Source: Thereva unica (taxonomy: Eukaryota; Arthropoda; Insecta; Diptera; Therevidae). From it: a stretch of DNA of 64,000 bases. The stretch spans positions 202,768,804 to 202,832,803 of the forward strand of contig OX465281.1 of the NCBI GenBank assembly GCA_949987705.1, given 5' to 3'. Shown one piece after another: positions 1-9,955 of the stretch. Position 1 is the stretch's first letter. The number at the start of each line of letters is the position of its first letter. Below the pieces are notes generated by a model. That model saw only the letters and a program-made list of their open reading frames with translations. It did no database searches and was not told the origin of the DNA. The position numbers and the translations under genes are program-made.

Positions 1-840
1 AGATATCAAATACCTAGGTGTGACAATAGATGATCGTCTTAAATGGGATAAACATATTCTTGGTATAAAAGGATAAGGAAAACTAAATACAAAATTGTGC
101 TGCTTCGAAATATTCTTGATAGACCAACGATGAGATCAGTATACTTTGCGTTGATACAATCACTCTTTCAATATGGTATTATAGCTTGGGGCTCTGCATA
201 CACAAATGTCATGAAGCCGTTAATTATTTTACAGTCGAAAATCATTAAAATGTGCATAAAAAAATCTAAATTCTTTTCCACTACTGAAGCGTTATCCACT
301 TTTAATGTACTGACTGTCCGACAAATCTATTGCTATAATTTACTTAAATTTACAATACATATAAAAATTTAAGGCTATTTCCTGTGCACTGCTCAGGCTA
401 CCAAACCAGGAGACAATTAACACGCCCACTTGCAATACGAAAATGCAGAAAAGTGGTATCTCAAAGACACCCCAGTTACTTAGGTCCGATGATGTATAAT
501 GAACTCTTTATTGATATAAGGCAATCATTGAACGAATCCAGTTATAGAAGTATCCTTAAGTATGTTATACGAAGAAACAGTCATGAACTTTTAAAATACT
601 TATGTTAGGCAAATCAACTTTCAATTGTTATATTATCAATAATACACCAGTAAATTTTAAAATTAGAATTTAGTTAGAACTTACTGCACCTATATATAAG
701 AAATTCCAAGAAGTTAAGACTGCTAGGGCTCTCACACACAAGTTTTCTTACGTGAGGGCTAACTTAGACCATAGTTTGTAAATTAAATCACTATGTATAT
801 ATTTTTATAAGTTGCAATAATAATAAAAAAAAAAAAAAAA
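1..840 (+). pseudogene. 3' end of a non-LTR retrotransposon (RT C-terminal region), 5' truncated
   Basis: Conceptual translation from base 6 gives the motif KYLGVTIDDRLKWDKHI, the 'YLGV' block that follows the reverse transcriptase palm in Jockey/CR1-type elements. Two short open segments follow (97-372, 384-608) in different frames, the first with the typical IQSLFQYGIIAWGSAY block. A stop after codon 25 and a frameshift near 372-384 show it is dead. A 3' UTR of about 220 bases ends in an A-tract at 825-840, which sets the 3' end of the insertion. The 5' part lies outside the window or was lost by the usual 5' truncation. Clade assignment (Jockey versus CR1) is not certain. Confidence 0.85.
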
Positions 841-867
841 TTAACAACGTGCTATGCTAAACTGCCT

Positions 868-1175
868 GTCTGTAGGGAGTTATGACGTCACTTGCATGTC
901 ACGGCCTGTCAGGCAGATATCTGAAGTCCTCATCCCTCACTTAGACTGAGTATTGTGTGGCCTTCATTGGGCCGTGTCAGCCGACACATTGGTCATTGGT
1001 CTGCCGGCGGCCTGTAAGTGAATGGTTTTTAGTGGAGAAACTTTGGACACTGTTTCTTGAGGGAAAAAAATACGTGATATTTTTCGAGATTCCCCCCTCT
1101 CCCCACGTGAGATTAGGTGAGATTCGGCTGAACCCCTTCCCGTTAATGCCTATCCTAATCAATGGACGACCTCTT
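868..1175 (+). repeat. Interspersed repeat, copy 1 (ends in a 'coding-gap' DNA-transposon-like terminus)
   Basis: Matches 16757-17105 over most of its length: both start with CTGTCTGTAGGGA, share TGACRTCACYTGCATG and the GTCAGGYAGATAYCTGAAG block, and end in ACGTGATATTT followed by a C-rich run and YAATGGACG. The right end is the reverse complement of the terminus seen at 8472 (GGGGTCATCCATAAATT), so these three loci carry ends of one family. No open frame of interest; the two opposite 98-115 codon frames here are by-products of the C-rich tract. Probably a non-autonomous DNA transposon; class unknown. Confidence 0.6.
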
Positions 1176-1421
1176 ATCGATTCGATACGACGGTTGGATT
1201 TTAACTCGTCAGAAAACATATTCGTTATATTTAAAAAACTAGTTGGGATGTGGGTTCGACCCTTTCGGTCCACACGATCAACTTCCCAGTATGATGGATG
1301 TTGAATATATGATTGGATATTTTAATAATAAATGAACAATAGGCTATATAGAGTATATTTATAATACCGAGAATTTGTCACAATTGTTTATCAATATTTT
1401 CGCTAAAATGTCAAACTAAAT

Positions 1422-1926
1422 GCGCGCACCACTGACTTATAATAATGGACTGCTCATCTGAAATTATTCCATACAAATCGATGGCACCCAAAAGTATGGT
1501 TGTCGCACTCATCCATAGACCCCCAAACTGACAAGTAAAAACAGACCTGATTTTATATTTTCCCTTTTGCACTAGTGATGTTTATATCTTTTGCTCTTTT
1601 CCCCATAGACCTCCGGATTTTGACAAACAGAATGTCAGTTGCTAAAACAGGCGTTAAGAACTTAAATCAGATACACATAAAATTTGGAAATTAATGAAAA
1701 AAAGGCATTTTAAAAGGTGAAAAAGTGAAAATAGTGTTTATTAATTTTTTTAAACAAAATATTTGTGTTATTTTAATGTTTTAAGTACGTATTTAAAAAA
1801 ATGTAAATTTCAAAAGTGATTCCGGTGTTTACATGGAGTGAAAAAAGGTTTGTAGCCTATGGAACAAATTGGTGCCATGAAAAATTCCTCATGAGCTGTC
1901 CATTCTATATGTCAGTGGTGCGCACT
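1422..1926. mobile_element. MITE-like element of about 500 bp with imperfect terminal inverted repeats
   Basis: The left end (GCGCACCACTGAC, then AATGGACTGCTCATC) is mirrored at the right (GATGAGCAGTCCATT in the other copy; here CATGAGCTGTCCATT then GTCAGTGGTGCGC). The terminal repeats are about 55 bases with several mismatches. A second, partial copy in the same orientation is at 9645-9955, sharing the GGTGCCATGAA block and the right end. There is no coding capacity. Target duplication not clear. Confidence 0.65.
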
Positions 1927-1973
1927 TAAGATTAGGATGACGAAAATGTATATAAAATTGATCTACTAATGTT

Positions 1974-2625
1974 TTTCGGCACCTCAATGAAGTCGATATA
2001 GTTTTTAGTTCGCGCGGTATCGTGCAGGTACAAAAATCACTTAAGTCATTTAAACCAAAAACCGCTGGACCGAATATTATAAAAATCCTTTCAGATTATA
2101 TTGTTGCTAATACGCTTCGAACGGCACCTCAAGTAAGTCAATATCTTTCGTGGTTCGGGCGATATCGTGCAGGTACAAAAAGCACTTACGCCGCTTAAAC
2201 AAAAAACGGCTGGACCGAATTTTATGAAAATCTTTTCAGATCATATTTTGGTTAATACTCTTCGAACGGCACGTCAACTAAGTCGATATCTTTTATAGTT
2301 CGCGCGATATCGTGCAGGTACAAAAATCACTTAAGTCATTTAAACCAAAAACCGCTGGACCGAATATTATAAAAATCTTTTCAGATTATATTGTCGCTAA
2401 TACGCTTCGAACGGCACCTCAAGTAAGTCAATATCTTTCGTAATTCGGGCGATATCATGCAGGTACAAAAATCACTTACGTCGCTTACACAAAAAAACGG
2501 CTGGACCGAATTTCATGAAAATCTTTTCAGATCATATTTCGGTTAATACGCTTCGAACGACACCTTAACGAAGTCGATATCAGTTTTGGTTCGGGCGAAA
2601 TCGTGCAGGAAAAAATGACCACATC
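1974..2625. repeat. Tandem repeat, about 146-bp unit, 4.4 copies, two alternating subtypes
   Basis: Units start with GGCACCTCAA at about 1978, 2121, 2268, 2414 and 2561 and include GTGCAGGTACAAAAA and GGCTGGACCGAAT or CGCTGGACCGAAT. Units 1 and 3 share 'CACTTAAGTCATTTAAACC', units 2 and 4 share 'CACTTACGNCGCTTA', so the array is really built of about 292-bp dimers. It is followed directly by a CA microsatellite. Likely part of a larger transposon, class unknown. Confidence 0.85.
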
Positions 2626-2630
2626 CGTAC

Positions 2631-2661
2631 GCACATACACACACACTCACACACACACATA
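2631..2661. repeat. (CA)n microsatellite
   Basis: Imperfect CA repeat directly at the end of the 146-bp tandem array. Confidence 0.9.
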
Positions 2662-2949
2662 CTTCCTCCCAATTTTTTCCTTAAAATGCTCCTGGGACCT
2701 TGAAAGATGAAAATACGTTGAAATTTTCGATTTCGATTTTCGGACCGATTACAATAACTTCCTATACTGGGAAGTTAAAAATTGACGTCCGGGGAAAAAA
2801 AACTCAATTTCACCCAAATGTCTGGGGTTTGTGTAGTTTTTGTCCAGCCTAGCCTATTTAGGTGATGGCAGCGCTACCTTGGTGTAATATTCATCGTCCA
2901 TCGTAAACCGACGCCATCTGATTGATCTTTTGCAAGAGCCTTCTGTACA

Positions 2950-3010
2950 TCTACTTTTTTTTTATGTGAAAGACTAGAGTCTTAGGAAAGCCCTTTATAA
3001 GTTTTGCGTT
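2950..3010 (-). repeat. Fragment of the 3' end of the tRNA-derived SINE found at 6698-7182
   Basis: A T-tract followed by ATGTGAAAGACTAGAGTCTTAGGAAAGCC (first 18 bases ATGTGAAAGACTAGAGTC) matches, with few differences, the T-tract plus ATGTGATAGACTAGAGAC at 6705. On the minus strand both read as the 3' end plus A-tail of one SINE family. Only about 50 bases are left here. Confidence 0.6.
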
Positions 3011-5320
3011 TGAATCTCCTAAGCTCTTTATTGTAGGCAGTTAAAAGCACATCCACATAAACCGATTATGAGCTAAAAAAATTAAAATAGCAGCTACGGG
3101 ATTAAATTTTAAGAATTTATCAAAATGAATTTATCACCTCATCGTCACACTTAAAACAACACCCAAAATATTTGCCATCAGTTAATACTCGTTATTTCGA
3201 GCTGGTTTTCCCGGAATTATAAGCCCAAAATCAACTCGAAAATGAATTATTTTTTCGAATATTTATGTACGTAAATTTGAGTCGAGTAATTGTGTAAAAA
3301 TTGAAATTACCGAAATTTAACATTCAAAATAGGAATTGCAGGTAAACAACAATTTTAAAGGACAAACAAAAGGCAGCCGCCCGGGCCCTAGGTAAATAGC
3401 ATAAACACGAATCAATCAGCTGCGAGCCCTCGGTTAAATGTAAATTTTCAGTTTCGGAAGTCGCCGGCTCCGACTGCGAATTATTTAATTAAAATACTTT
3501 CGCGACGATTTGAGTGAATGTTGATATTTGCCGCCACTGCGCGACAAAAAACGCCATTGTTTATTCGAACTCAATAAATCGCGAAAACATCGCCCAGTCC
3601 GGTCAGCCAGCAAAAGTCCCAGGACCGTAAATCGAGAACCGGAAGCACCCCCTTTCGGGGGCTGCGCATTAATGGCCGGGGGATGGGCGCCTAAATAATC
3701 CTTTCTCCCGCGGCAGCATTTCCCCTCGATTTATTTGCGGAAGCGGGTGCCCCCCCTCCAGGGCCATTTAGCTCGAAATTAAACTGGTCGGCGCGGTTGT
3801 TTTGAAATTTAAATAAATATCCCATTAGGACATCCGTCGCGATATAATGACTTCCGTGAGGAACAATTAGAAACTTTAATGCGACGGTTGTGTCCAATCC
3901 AGCCCGGAACGGAATCGACGCCAGTTGAAAGGGCCCCGCTTTGCGGCTAAAAGGATGTGTTTTGTTGTAATGACTTTTGTGCCGAAGCAAGGGATCCCTG
4001 ACATTTTCGTAAATCCTTCCACAACAAGTTTCTTAGCCGCAAGTTTAATTAAGTTAACCGTTTGGCAACTTTCAGTGCTTTCAGTTTTGTTTGAAATATC
4101 TGCGGAGACGAAAGTTTCTTACCCTTGGCTAAAATTAAGGTCATCGCTATTGTTTTAAGGGTTTTCCCACACAACTTTTAGGGTTGAACTTTTACTGTCC
4201 GGGGACGAGTTTATGCTATTTTAAGTACTTTTAAAAAAATCGACGCGATGGAAAAACTGTCAAAAATACCAACAATTATTTTTTTTGCGATAAAAATTCG
4301 CTTTTAAGGTAAAAACTTTTCAAGCTTTCCCATTAATTATTTCATAAAGTTGAGTTGGAAAAAAAATTTCATTATTATTTTTCCCCGGATTTTTTTAATA
4401 TATTTTATTTTCGCTTCGAGGATATTGACGAGATTCCAGGGTTTTCAATAAAAATTCGGAGTTGCTTAATTGTTGTTTTGCTTTAAGCTGAGTGATGAGC
4501 ATATGGATATTGAAACTTATTTATTTTTACATTACAACTTAAATATGTAGATAACGTAGATTTACTTGTCAACTACTGGAACATGAAGTTAGAAATCTTA
4601 TAACAATAATACCAAATGCCGGTAGTTGAAAATCAGTTGTCCCATTTGAAGAAAATAAGCATTTTTTAGTCAGCGATCAAGGTAAAGTCCTCACTTATGT
4701 TGAAGATATTAGATTCGAATTTCGAAAGATAGATGAAGTTATCTACCGATTGTTTGGGATACTTGAGGAAGGTGGATTTATGTTATGGAAAAACACTAAT
4801 CTAAGTAATCAAATTGTTTATTATCAACCCCGAGCATTTTCTACATTTAACTTATTTTACATTTAACTTTTTTCGATAGGATGCACAGTTTAGTCAGAAA
4901 TCGCGAAAACTGTCTTCAACCACTAAAAAACCCCCAATTCCACCTCTGATAGCCGCTATCGGTTCGATGTATTTTTCCCTCTTTTACAAGAGCTTGTTCG
5001 ACTATCCCGCTGAGGGATTGCTGCAACGAATTATTTACGATAAGTCTTTCCATAAAATAGTATTTACAAAATTTTGGAGATTATGCGATTATCTACAAAA
5101 GAGATAAACATTTTCCGGTACGAATTACCATTCATAAGATATAGCCCTTTTACAGATTTAAAATACTCATATGCACTCATTGTTGACTTGTATAGGGCAT
5201 CGTTCATACGTTCAATAAATCCTTTGTTGGACTACGCTGCTACTATTTTCAGGGGTGAGTACTAGATGTATTTGAAGAAAAAAATCGTTTTAGAGAGAGG
5301 CTATGCCGACTATCCATTAA
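3010..5320. other. No gene recognised; repeat-poor, locally GC-rich, host-like DNA
   Basis: The part from about 3320 to 4160 is clearly richer in G and C and in CpG than the surroundings and has no recognisable transposon motif. The short open frames here (3691-3990, 3925-4158, 5074-5265) have no domain that I recognise and no plausible splice context. It may be conserved intronic or intergenic host sequence. Confidence 0.4.
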
Positions 5321-5324
5321 GATA

Positions 5325-5570
5325 CAGGGTATTTATAAAAAATGTATTTTTTTTTTATTTTACTTAAACTTGAATAACTCATACAATAATTATCGTACAA
5401 CAATATAATTTGGTTCATCTTATAAATGGGTATTCTTTTAGTAAGCTTAAAGATCAACAATTTGGGTGACTTCATTTAGAAAATAAGTAGGTCCAAAATA
5501 TAGCTAAATTGCTAAAAAAAACGAAGAATGTTCGATTTTGCTCACCGTTTGACCCTATATACATATCTTC
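5325..5570 (+). repeat. Dispersed repeat, left-hand copy (pairs with 7500-7795 in reverse)
   Basis: Starts with GATACAGGGTATTTATAAA and contains GAGTGACTTCATTW-type sequence (GGGTGACTTCATTTAG) and AAACGAAGAAT. The reverse complement of 7500-7795 has TTTACAGAGGGTGTTTC, GAGTGACTTCATTAAG and GAATTCTTCG counterparts in the same order. Could be the two ends of an old element split by later insertions, or two separate copies; similarity is modest. Confidence 0.35.
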
Positions 5571-5599
5571 TAGGGGCATAAGCAAAGCAATAGGCTAGA

Positions 5600-5975
5600 T
5601 GATTCTCCCTTTGAAAGCTTTAAGCTGGTGACATATACAAGCGTACATGCCTTGCATTCAGCGGCTCCATGATATCCGGCGAATTTCCTCTGACATATAA
5701 TTACATGGTTTGCGTTCCGTGCCGGCTTTCACACATAACCCGAAAATCTAAGTAACGTGTTCATGTGTTTGTGTGCTTATGCTTGTGTGTGCTATCTCGA
5801 ATGCGGCAATGCAGAAAAAGTTGAAAGTAGCCCGACCTTTGCGTGGCATGCCTTCCATTCACGGGATATTCCGTCAGCTCGCATTTAAATACACACACTT
5901 CTATATTATCTGTCAACGAATGCAACGCATGTACGGTTGGATATGTCACCAGCTTTAGTTCGAAGCTATAAAGCT
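5600..5975. repeat. Fold-back (imperfect palindrome), about 370 bp
   Basis: AGCTGGTGACATAT at about 5627 is mirrored by ATATGTCACCAGCT at 5940-5953. The arms continue with CGTACATGC and TTGCATTC, mirrored by GAATGCAACGCATGTACG at 5919-5936. The arms are about 50 bases and then become ragged. No coding potential beyond two overlapping opposite 61-62 codon frames, which are a consequence of the palindrome. Confidence 0.6.
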
Positions 5976-6077
5976 TCCTACCCAGACGAGCTTTCTAGCT
6001 ATAAAATAAACCGCTTCACCAGACCAAAAATAGTCTTTCACCAGAATCGTTGCGGAGAAGTCATCTTCTCCGGTCCT

Positions 6078-6375
6078 ATACCGTGTCGAGGTGTATGAAC
6101 CGGTATGGTAAGAACCCATACCGAATACCGGTGGAATGTTGCCCAGGCCATATCGAGGTAAATGATTCGACAATGTTCCTGGCAGCGTTGTTACACTGTG
6201 TCGGGGTGTATGACCCAGGACGGTAAGACATCCACAAAACACACACGCAGTACATACCGAATACCTATGGGATGTTGCCGAGGCCTTGTCGAGGTGTATG
6301 ATCCGACAATGTTCCTAGTAGCGTTTTCTATAGTGTCCAAGTGCATGATCCTGCACGGTAAGAACGCACACTCAC
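6078..6375. repeat. Short tandem repeat of about 120-135 bp, 2.4 copies
   Basis: The block GTGTCGRGGTGTATGA occurs at about 6079, 6199 and (diverged) 6334. Each is followed by ACGGTAAGA-type sequence, CATACCGAATACC, GGATGTTGC and CGACAATGTTCCT. Long opposite frames on both strands (165 and 134 codons) across this array have no recognisable domain. Confidence 0.6.
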
Positions 6376-6429
6376 ACTCACTTACACACACCAACATGTA
6401 TCCAGAGATAACAAGAAGGTACCCTGCAA

Positions 6430-7475
6430 ACAATTTCTCGGCTGCACGCTTTCTCGAGCTATTTCCGAAAGAAAACTTGTCAAGAAGTATTCGAGAACAA
6501 TCGTTAAAATTACCTCTAAAGCTTTTACGCTCTTTCCACGGTTTTGTTTCTTCCTCCCTTCCAGGGAGGGATCTTAAAAAATTCACCTTGGCCAATTTAA
6601 CCTGGTCTCAGGCGGACCACTTCACTGCTAAGCCTCTGGAGACAAGATCCCTCAGTTAAAGTTGGAGTGCTGACCGGACACTGCCTGATAGGCATGCATT
6701 TTTTTTTATGTGATAGACTAGAGACTTAGGGAAAGCCACCTTTGTACTGTTCGACAATTTATTTTTTCCTATAGAATGTCGAACAGCAGCTCTAGCCGGA
6801 AGATGAGAAGTAGAGAGAGAGAAGTAGGAAGGAGCTGCCACAACCTAGCCGCGATATATTTTTTTATTCCACCTACTTCCAACCATTTCGCGACTCTGAC
6901 ATCGGGGCATTTGAGAAACAACTCGCTGGAGTGTTATGCCTCCTGAAACGAGTTGAATCTCTTCAACCAACCGTTGACATGCGCTTGGTGGAGCGGGGAA
7001 GGACTAGCGAAAGCTATGACAGGAGGAATCAGGAATGTAAAGAGGGGAGAAGAAAGAAGGAAAGTTATGTGGGTGGAAAAGTGGAAAAGGCGAAGGACCG
7101 TGGGGCTGGCCGGGATTCGAACCCGGGACCTCTGGGATAGTAGTCGTAGTCAGGCGCCTTACCCCTAGGCTACCGAGGCCCCCATGCGACCCTCTTAGGT
7201 CTTGAGACCTACAATTTTTACAAAAGCTGTAAAAGTACGGACGAGAAGGAAAGTATATGTACATCTTCTCTGTTACTGCCCAACGCAAAGTTGAAGGAGA
7301 CTAACCACATTTGGTGAACTTTTCTAAGCATGCTAGCGTTAATCTCGATGATTGTTTAGTGAAGAATCTGGTTGACATCTGGTTTAAAGTGAGATCACTA
7401 CGGCATCACAATGTGCCTAAGTGTATGAGCCTAACACCAGCAGATTAGCCATATCTAACATAACCTTACCTTCGT
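6430..7475 (+). pseudogene. I-clade (RNase H bearing) non-LTR retrotransposon 3' part, split by a SINE
   Basis: Bases 6658-6697 translate to VGVLTGHCLIGMH, the block that follows RNase H in I/Loa-type elements and is also present at 46750 (VLTGHCPFGPH). After the SINE insertion (6698-7182) the element resumes at 7188: the frame from about 7203 contains C-x-x-C-like and DEKESIC residues, the usual zinc-knuckle-like tail, then the 3' UTR with GGCATCACAATGTGCC, also seen in the 46440-47835 element. It ends near 7475 in CTAACATAACCTTACC. Stops and frameshifts show that it is dead. Confidence 0.7.
6698..7182 (-). mobile_element. tRNA-derived SINE, 485 bp, with probable CATGC target duplication
   Basis: On the minus strand the head (7182 to about 7090) has a perfect Pol III A box TAGCCTAGGGG (7172-7162) and B box GGTTCGAATCC (7123-7113), 38 bases apart. 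The acceptor stem does not pair (3 to 4 of 7 positions) and the anticodon arm is abnormal, so it is not a tRNA gene. The body runs to an A-tail at about 6698-6708. CATGC flanks both sides (6693-6697 and 7183-7187). It sits in the ORF2 tail of an I-clade element, consistent with retroposition. A related 3' fragment is at 2950-3010. Confidence 0.75.
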
Positions 7476-7499
7476 GCATCAGAAACGCAACGGCTATTT

Positions 7500-7795
7500 T
7501 TCTGAGGAAAATGCTTAAAAACGAAGAATTTTAGAAGGTTCAGATGCAAAAAATCGACATACTTCTTAATGAAGTCACTCAAATTTATTTATACCAAAAG
7601 CAAAATAAAACAACCTTAACAGAAAGCCCAACAACATATCAGTATAAAAGTTATTAAAGTCTGTCCGAACATATTTTTCCCACCCCTTGTAGCTTAGTAG
7701 ATAGTATCCATAGCTCCCCTTTTCAGAACAATCTTTTTCCAATAATATCCAGGAATTACAAGCATCTTAGCCTGAAACACCCTCTGTAAATAAAA
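7500..7795 (-). repeat. Dispersed repeat, reverse copy of 5325-5570
   Basis: See the entry at 5325. The outer end reads TTTACAGAGGGTGTTTC on the minus strand. No coding sequence. Confidence 0.3.
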
Positions 7796-8465
7796 TATTT
7801 ATGTACGTCAGTTTTATGGATAAACAACATTCAGGTGAAATTGGCTTCCTTGGAGCAGACTTTTATAATTTGGAACGAACAATGCCGAAAGAAAATTAAT
7901 TTTATCTATTTCCAAACAATATTTTTCAAGCAAACTGACTACTATAAAAATGAAAAATTGGGTCTATTTCTGCATAAATGATTGTCACCTCGTGTACACA
8001 ATAAAAATATAACAAAATATTGCAAAAGCGTTTATTTTATTTTGTTTTTTTTTTGTTTTTTTTTTTTTTTTGTAATAGATTAGGACAATTATTTTTACAA
8101 ATATTTCAGCATTGCCAGCCATGAAATGCCAGCAGGGACGCGATAAAGCAATTCAAAACTCATTCACCAACTCCTTGTACGTGGCCTTTATAATCCACGT
8201 ATATGAAGAAAAGTTTAGAACCATTTATTTCCAGAGGATGGGCAAAAAGATTATGCTGACTTCCTCAGCTCGGTGGTAGCAGACACAAAAGAAGTTGGGG
8301 ACTTCTTTGGGACTGCATCGTTGTGGAAATGAGCTATGTAGGGCATAGTTCTAGTAAGTTTTGAAAATGTTCTCGTTCGCCAGAATACCTAAAGTCGAAG
8401 AAATATTTTAAAGCTTTCAAATGGAATGTGTGGTTGTAAGTAAAATAAAATTAGGTAGTGTTCAA
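7796..8465. other. No gene recognised
   Basis: AT-rich sequence with a T-rich tract at 8035-8073. No domain, tRNA or repeat of known class seen. Confidence 0.4.
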
Positions 8466-8467
8466 AC

Positions 8468-8605
8468 TAAGGGGTCATCCATAAATTGCGTGAGGGGTTT
8501 TTTGCAATTTTTCGACCCCCTCCCCTCTGGTGACCTTTCGTGAGATTTGGCTCGACCCGCTCCCTGCCCTTCCTAATCTCACGTGAGATTTTTCAAATTA
8601 CAAAA
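8468..8605 (+). repeat. Left terminus of the family also seen at 868-1175 and 16757-17105
   Basis: Begins AGGGGTCATCCATAAATTG, then a T-rich and C-rich stretch and ACGTGAGATTTTT. The reverse complement of the right ends at 1070-1173 and 16995-17103 has the same order of motifs. This 'GGGTCATCCATWAATTRCGT' start is common at ends of insect DNA transposons. Confidence 0.5.
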
Positions 8606-8739
8606 AAACTGGGTGTGTGTACCTCTTAGAAGTTACACTTCTTTATCGTGATTTAAGACAAATTTTAAATTTGCTTGCAATTTATGGATGTTTGTTTTTT
8701 GTTTTTATTTTCGCGCGTTGGCAGGTGGGAACCCAGTCG

Positions 8740-9130
8740 GTTATGTACGACTCTAACACCAACTATAACCACCTACTAGTCGTCCAGCGATGCGTCGCGG
8801 GCTGGATCTAACACTCTGCTATTACTCTTGGTATTTCCAAGCCTTACTATTTTCCTTTTGGCTTTTACCTGCTGTAGCTTCTAATAGAGAATATTTAGCG
8901 CTTCTTCCACATAGTTTTTATGACGTTCTATGCAGCCGTTTACTCGGGCATTTCTAAAGGACATACTCTGCGTCCTGTATCATATCTAGGCATGCTGGGC
9001 ACAACGGGGAGTCATCTTCTCTTTACCGATGAAAGTATATCCTGTAGTACCAATGAGCGCTTAAAAACTTTGCAAAGCCTCGTGACCTATCCCTCCACAT
9101 TAAGTATGAGCCGGTGGGTCCATCGACCTT
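8740..9130 (-). pseudogene. R1-like non-LTR retrotransposon relic (ORF2 C-terminus)
   Basis: The minus strand from 9127 reads GRWTHRLILNVEG, the conserved block downstream of the R1/TRAS reverse transcriptase. It is followed after frameshifts by LQDILSS and CPACLDMIQDAEYVL, which is the C-x-x-C...AEHV zinc-knuckle region of the same clade. Multiple stops and frameshifts. No 5' part, and the 3' end is not sharply defined. Confidence 0.65.
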
Positions 9131-9644
9131 GAGCAGACATATTCCAAATTCTTTGCCACTACTGAATTAAACATATCTTCTAAATCATGTTCACTTCCTT
9201 AGCTTCTTCTGATGGTGACTGTATTGGTACAAAAGTTATGAGCGGCTTATGGTAACTAAAATATGATACGAAGAGTTTTGTACTAATGGCGTTAGCGTAT
9301 CGTGTAAATACAGCATCAAAGGTGGTGCTATGTTGTGGTGTTGAATTCAATGGTTCATGTTACTGAATGATGTATACAATTACAATTAAATTTGACATTC
9401 AAAAAATGCACGCTTTTCCTTTTTTTAAATATTTTACTCTTTACTTTCAATGAAATACGAAATCAAAATAATGGTTTTAAGCGATTCTGAAACGAATTTA
9501 AGGGAAATTTAAAAAATATCGCCACAACGGCTTGCACGGTGCACGGCTTGCACGATATTAAAGTTGCCATACCTGATTTCATTTTGTTTCTTTGGAATAT
9601 TGTCAAAATATTTACAAAAAATAGATGGCTATAAGGTTTTTTTT
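9131..9644. other. No gene recognised
   Basis: AT-rich, with a small direct repeat of GCACGGCTTGCACG at about 9531-9553. Nothing else seen. Confidence 0.4.
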
Positions 9645-9955
9645 AATTGTTTCTCTTTCCCCCATGAGCCCCGGAATATGTTTAAACAGACGTAGAGAAC
9701 CTCGCCTTATTTAACATAATAATTTATTATTAATGAAAAGATTGGTTTAAAAAGGGTAAAATCATCGAAATTTTATTTCTTATTTTTTTAGCAAAAATTT
9801 ATTTAGATTCCGCCTTCCAAATACTAATTTAAGAAATTTTTATTTACAAAAGTTACTGAAGTGTACACATGTCAGAGAAAAAAGGTTTGGCACTTATGGA
9901 ACGAATTGGTGCCATGAATATTTTCTGATGAGCAGTCCATTCTATATGTCAGTGG
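9645..9955 (+). repeat. Second, partial copy of the MITE at 1422-1926
   Basis: Shares the CTCTTTCCCCCATGAGCC-like segment, the GGAACGAATTGGTGCCATGAA block and the end GTCCATTCTATATGTCAGTG. The left terminus is missing. Confidence 0.6.

Noticed and set aside
957..1304. Opposite 115- and 98-codon frames
   Set aside because: The same interspersed repeat at 16757-17105 does not keep these frames, so they are chance frames in a GC-richer repeat.
6162..6659. 165-codon plus and 134-codon minus frames
   Set aside because: They lie over a tandem repeat and a decayed I-clade fragment, and overlap on opposite strands without any domain.
7090..7186. Functional tRNA gene on the minus strand
   Set aside because: A and B boxes are perfect, but the acceptor stem pairs at only 3-4 of 7 positions, the anticodon arm is abnormal, and the sequence continues into a SINE body with an A-tail and target duplication.
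5325..7795. A single 2.5-kb transposon bounded by ACAGGGTATTT and AAACACCCTCTGT
   Set aside because: The two ends match only in short blocks and the interior is other elements; it could be two separate copies, so not called as one element.
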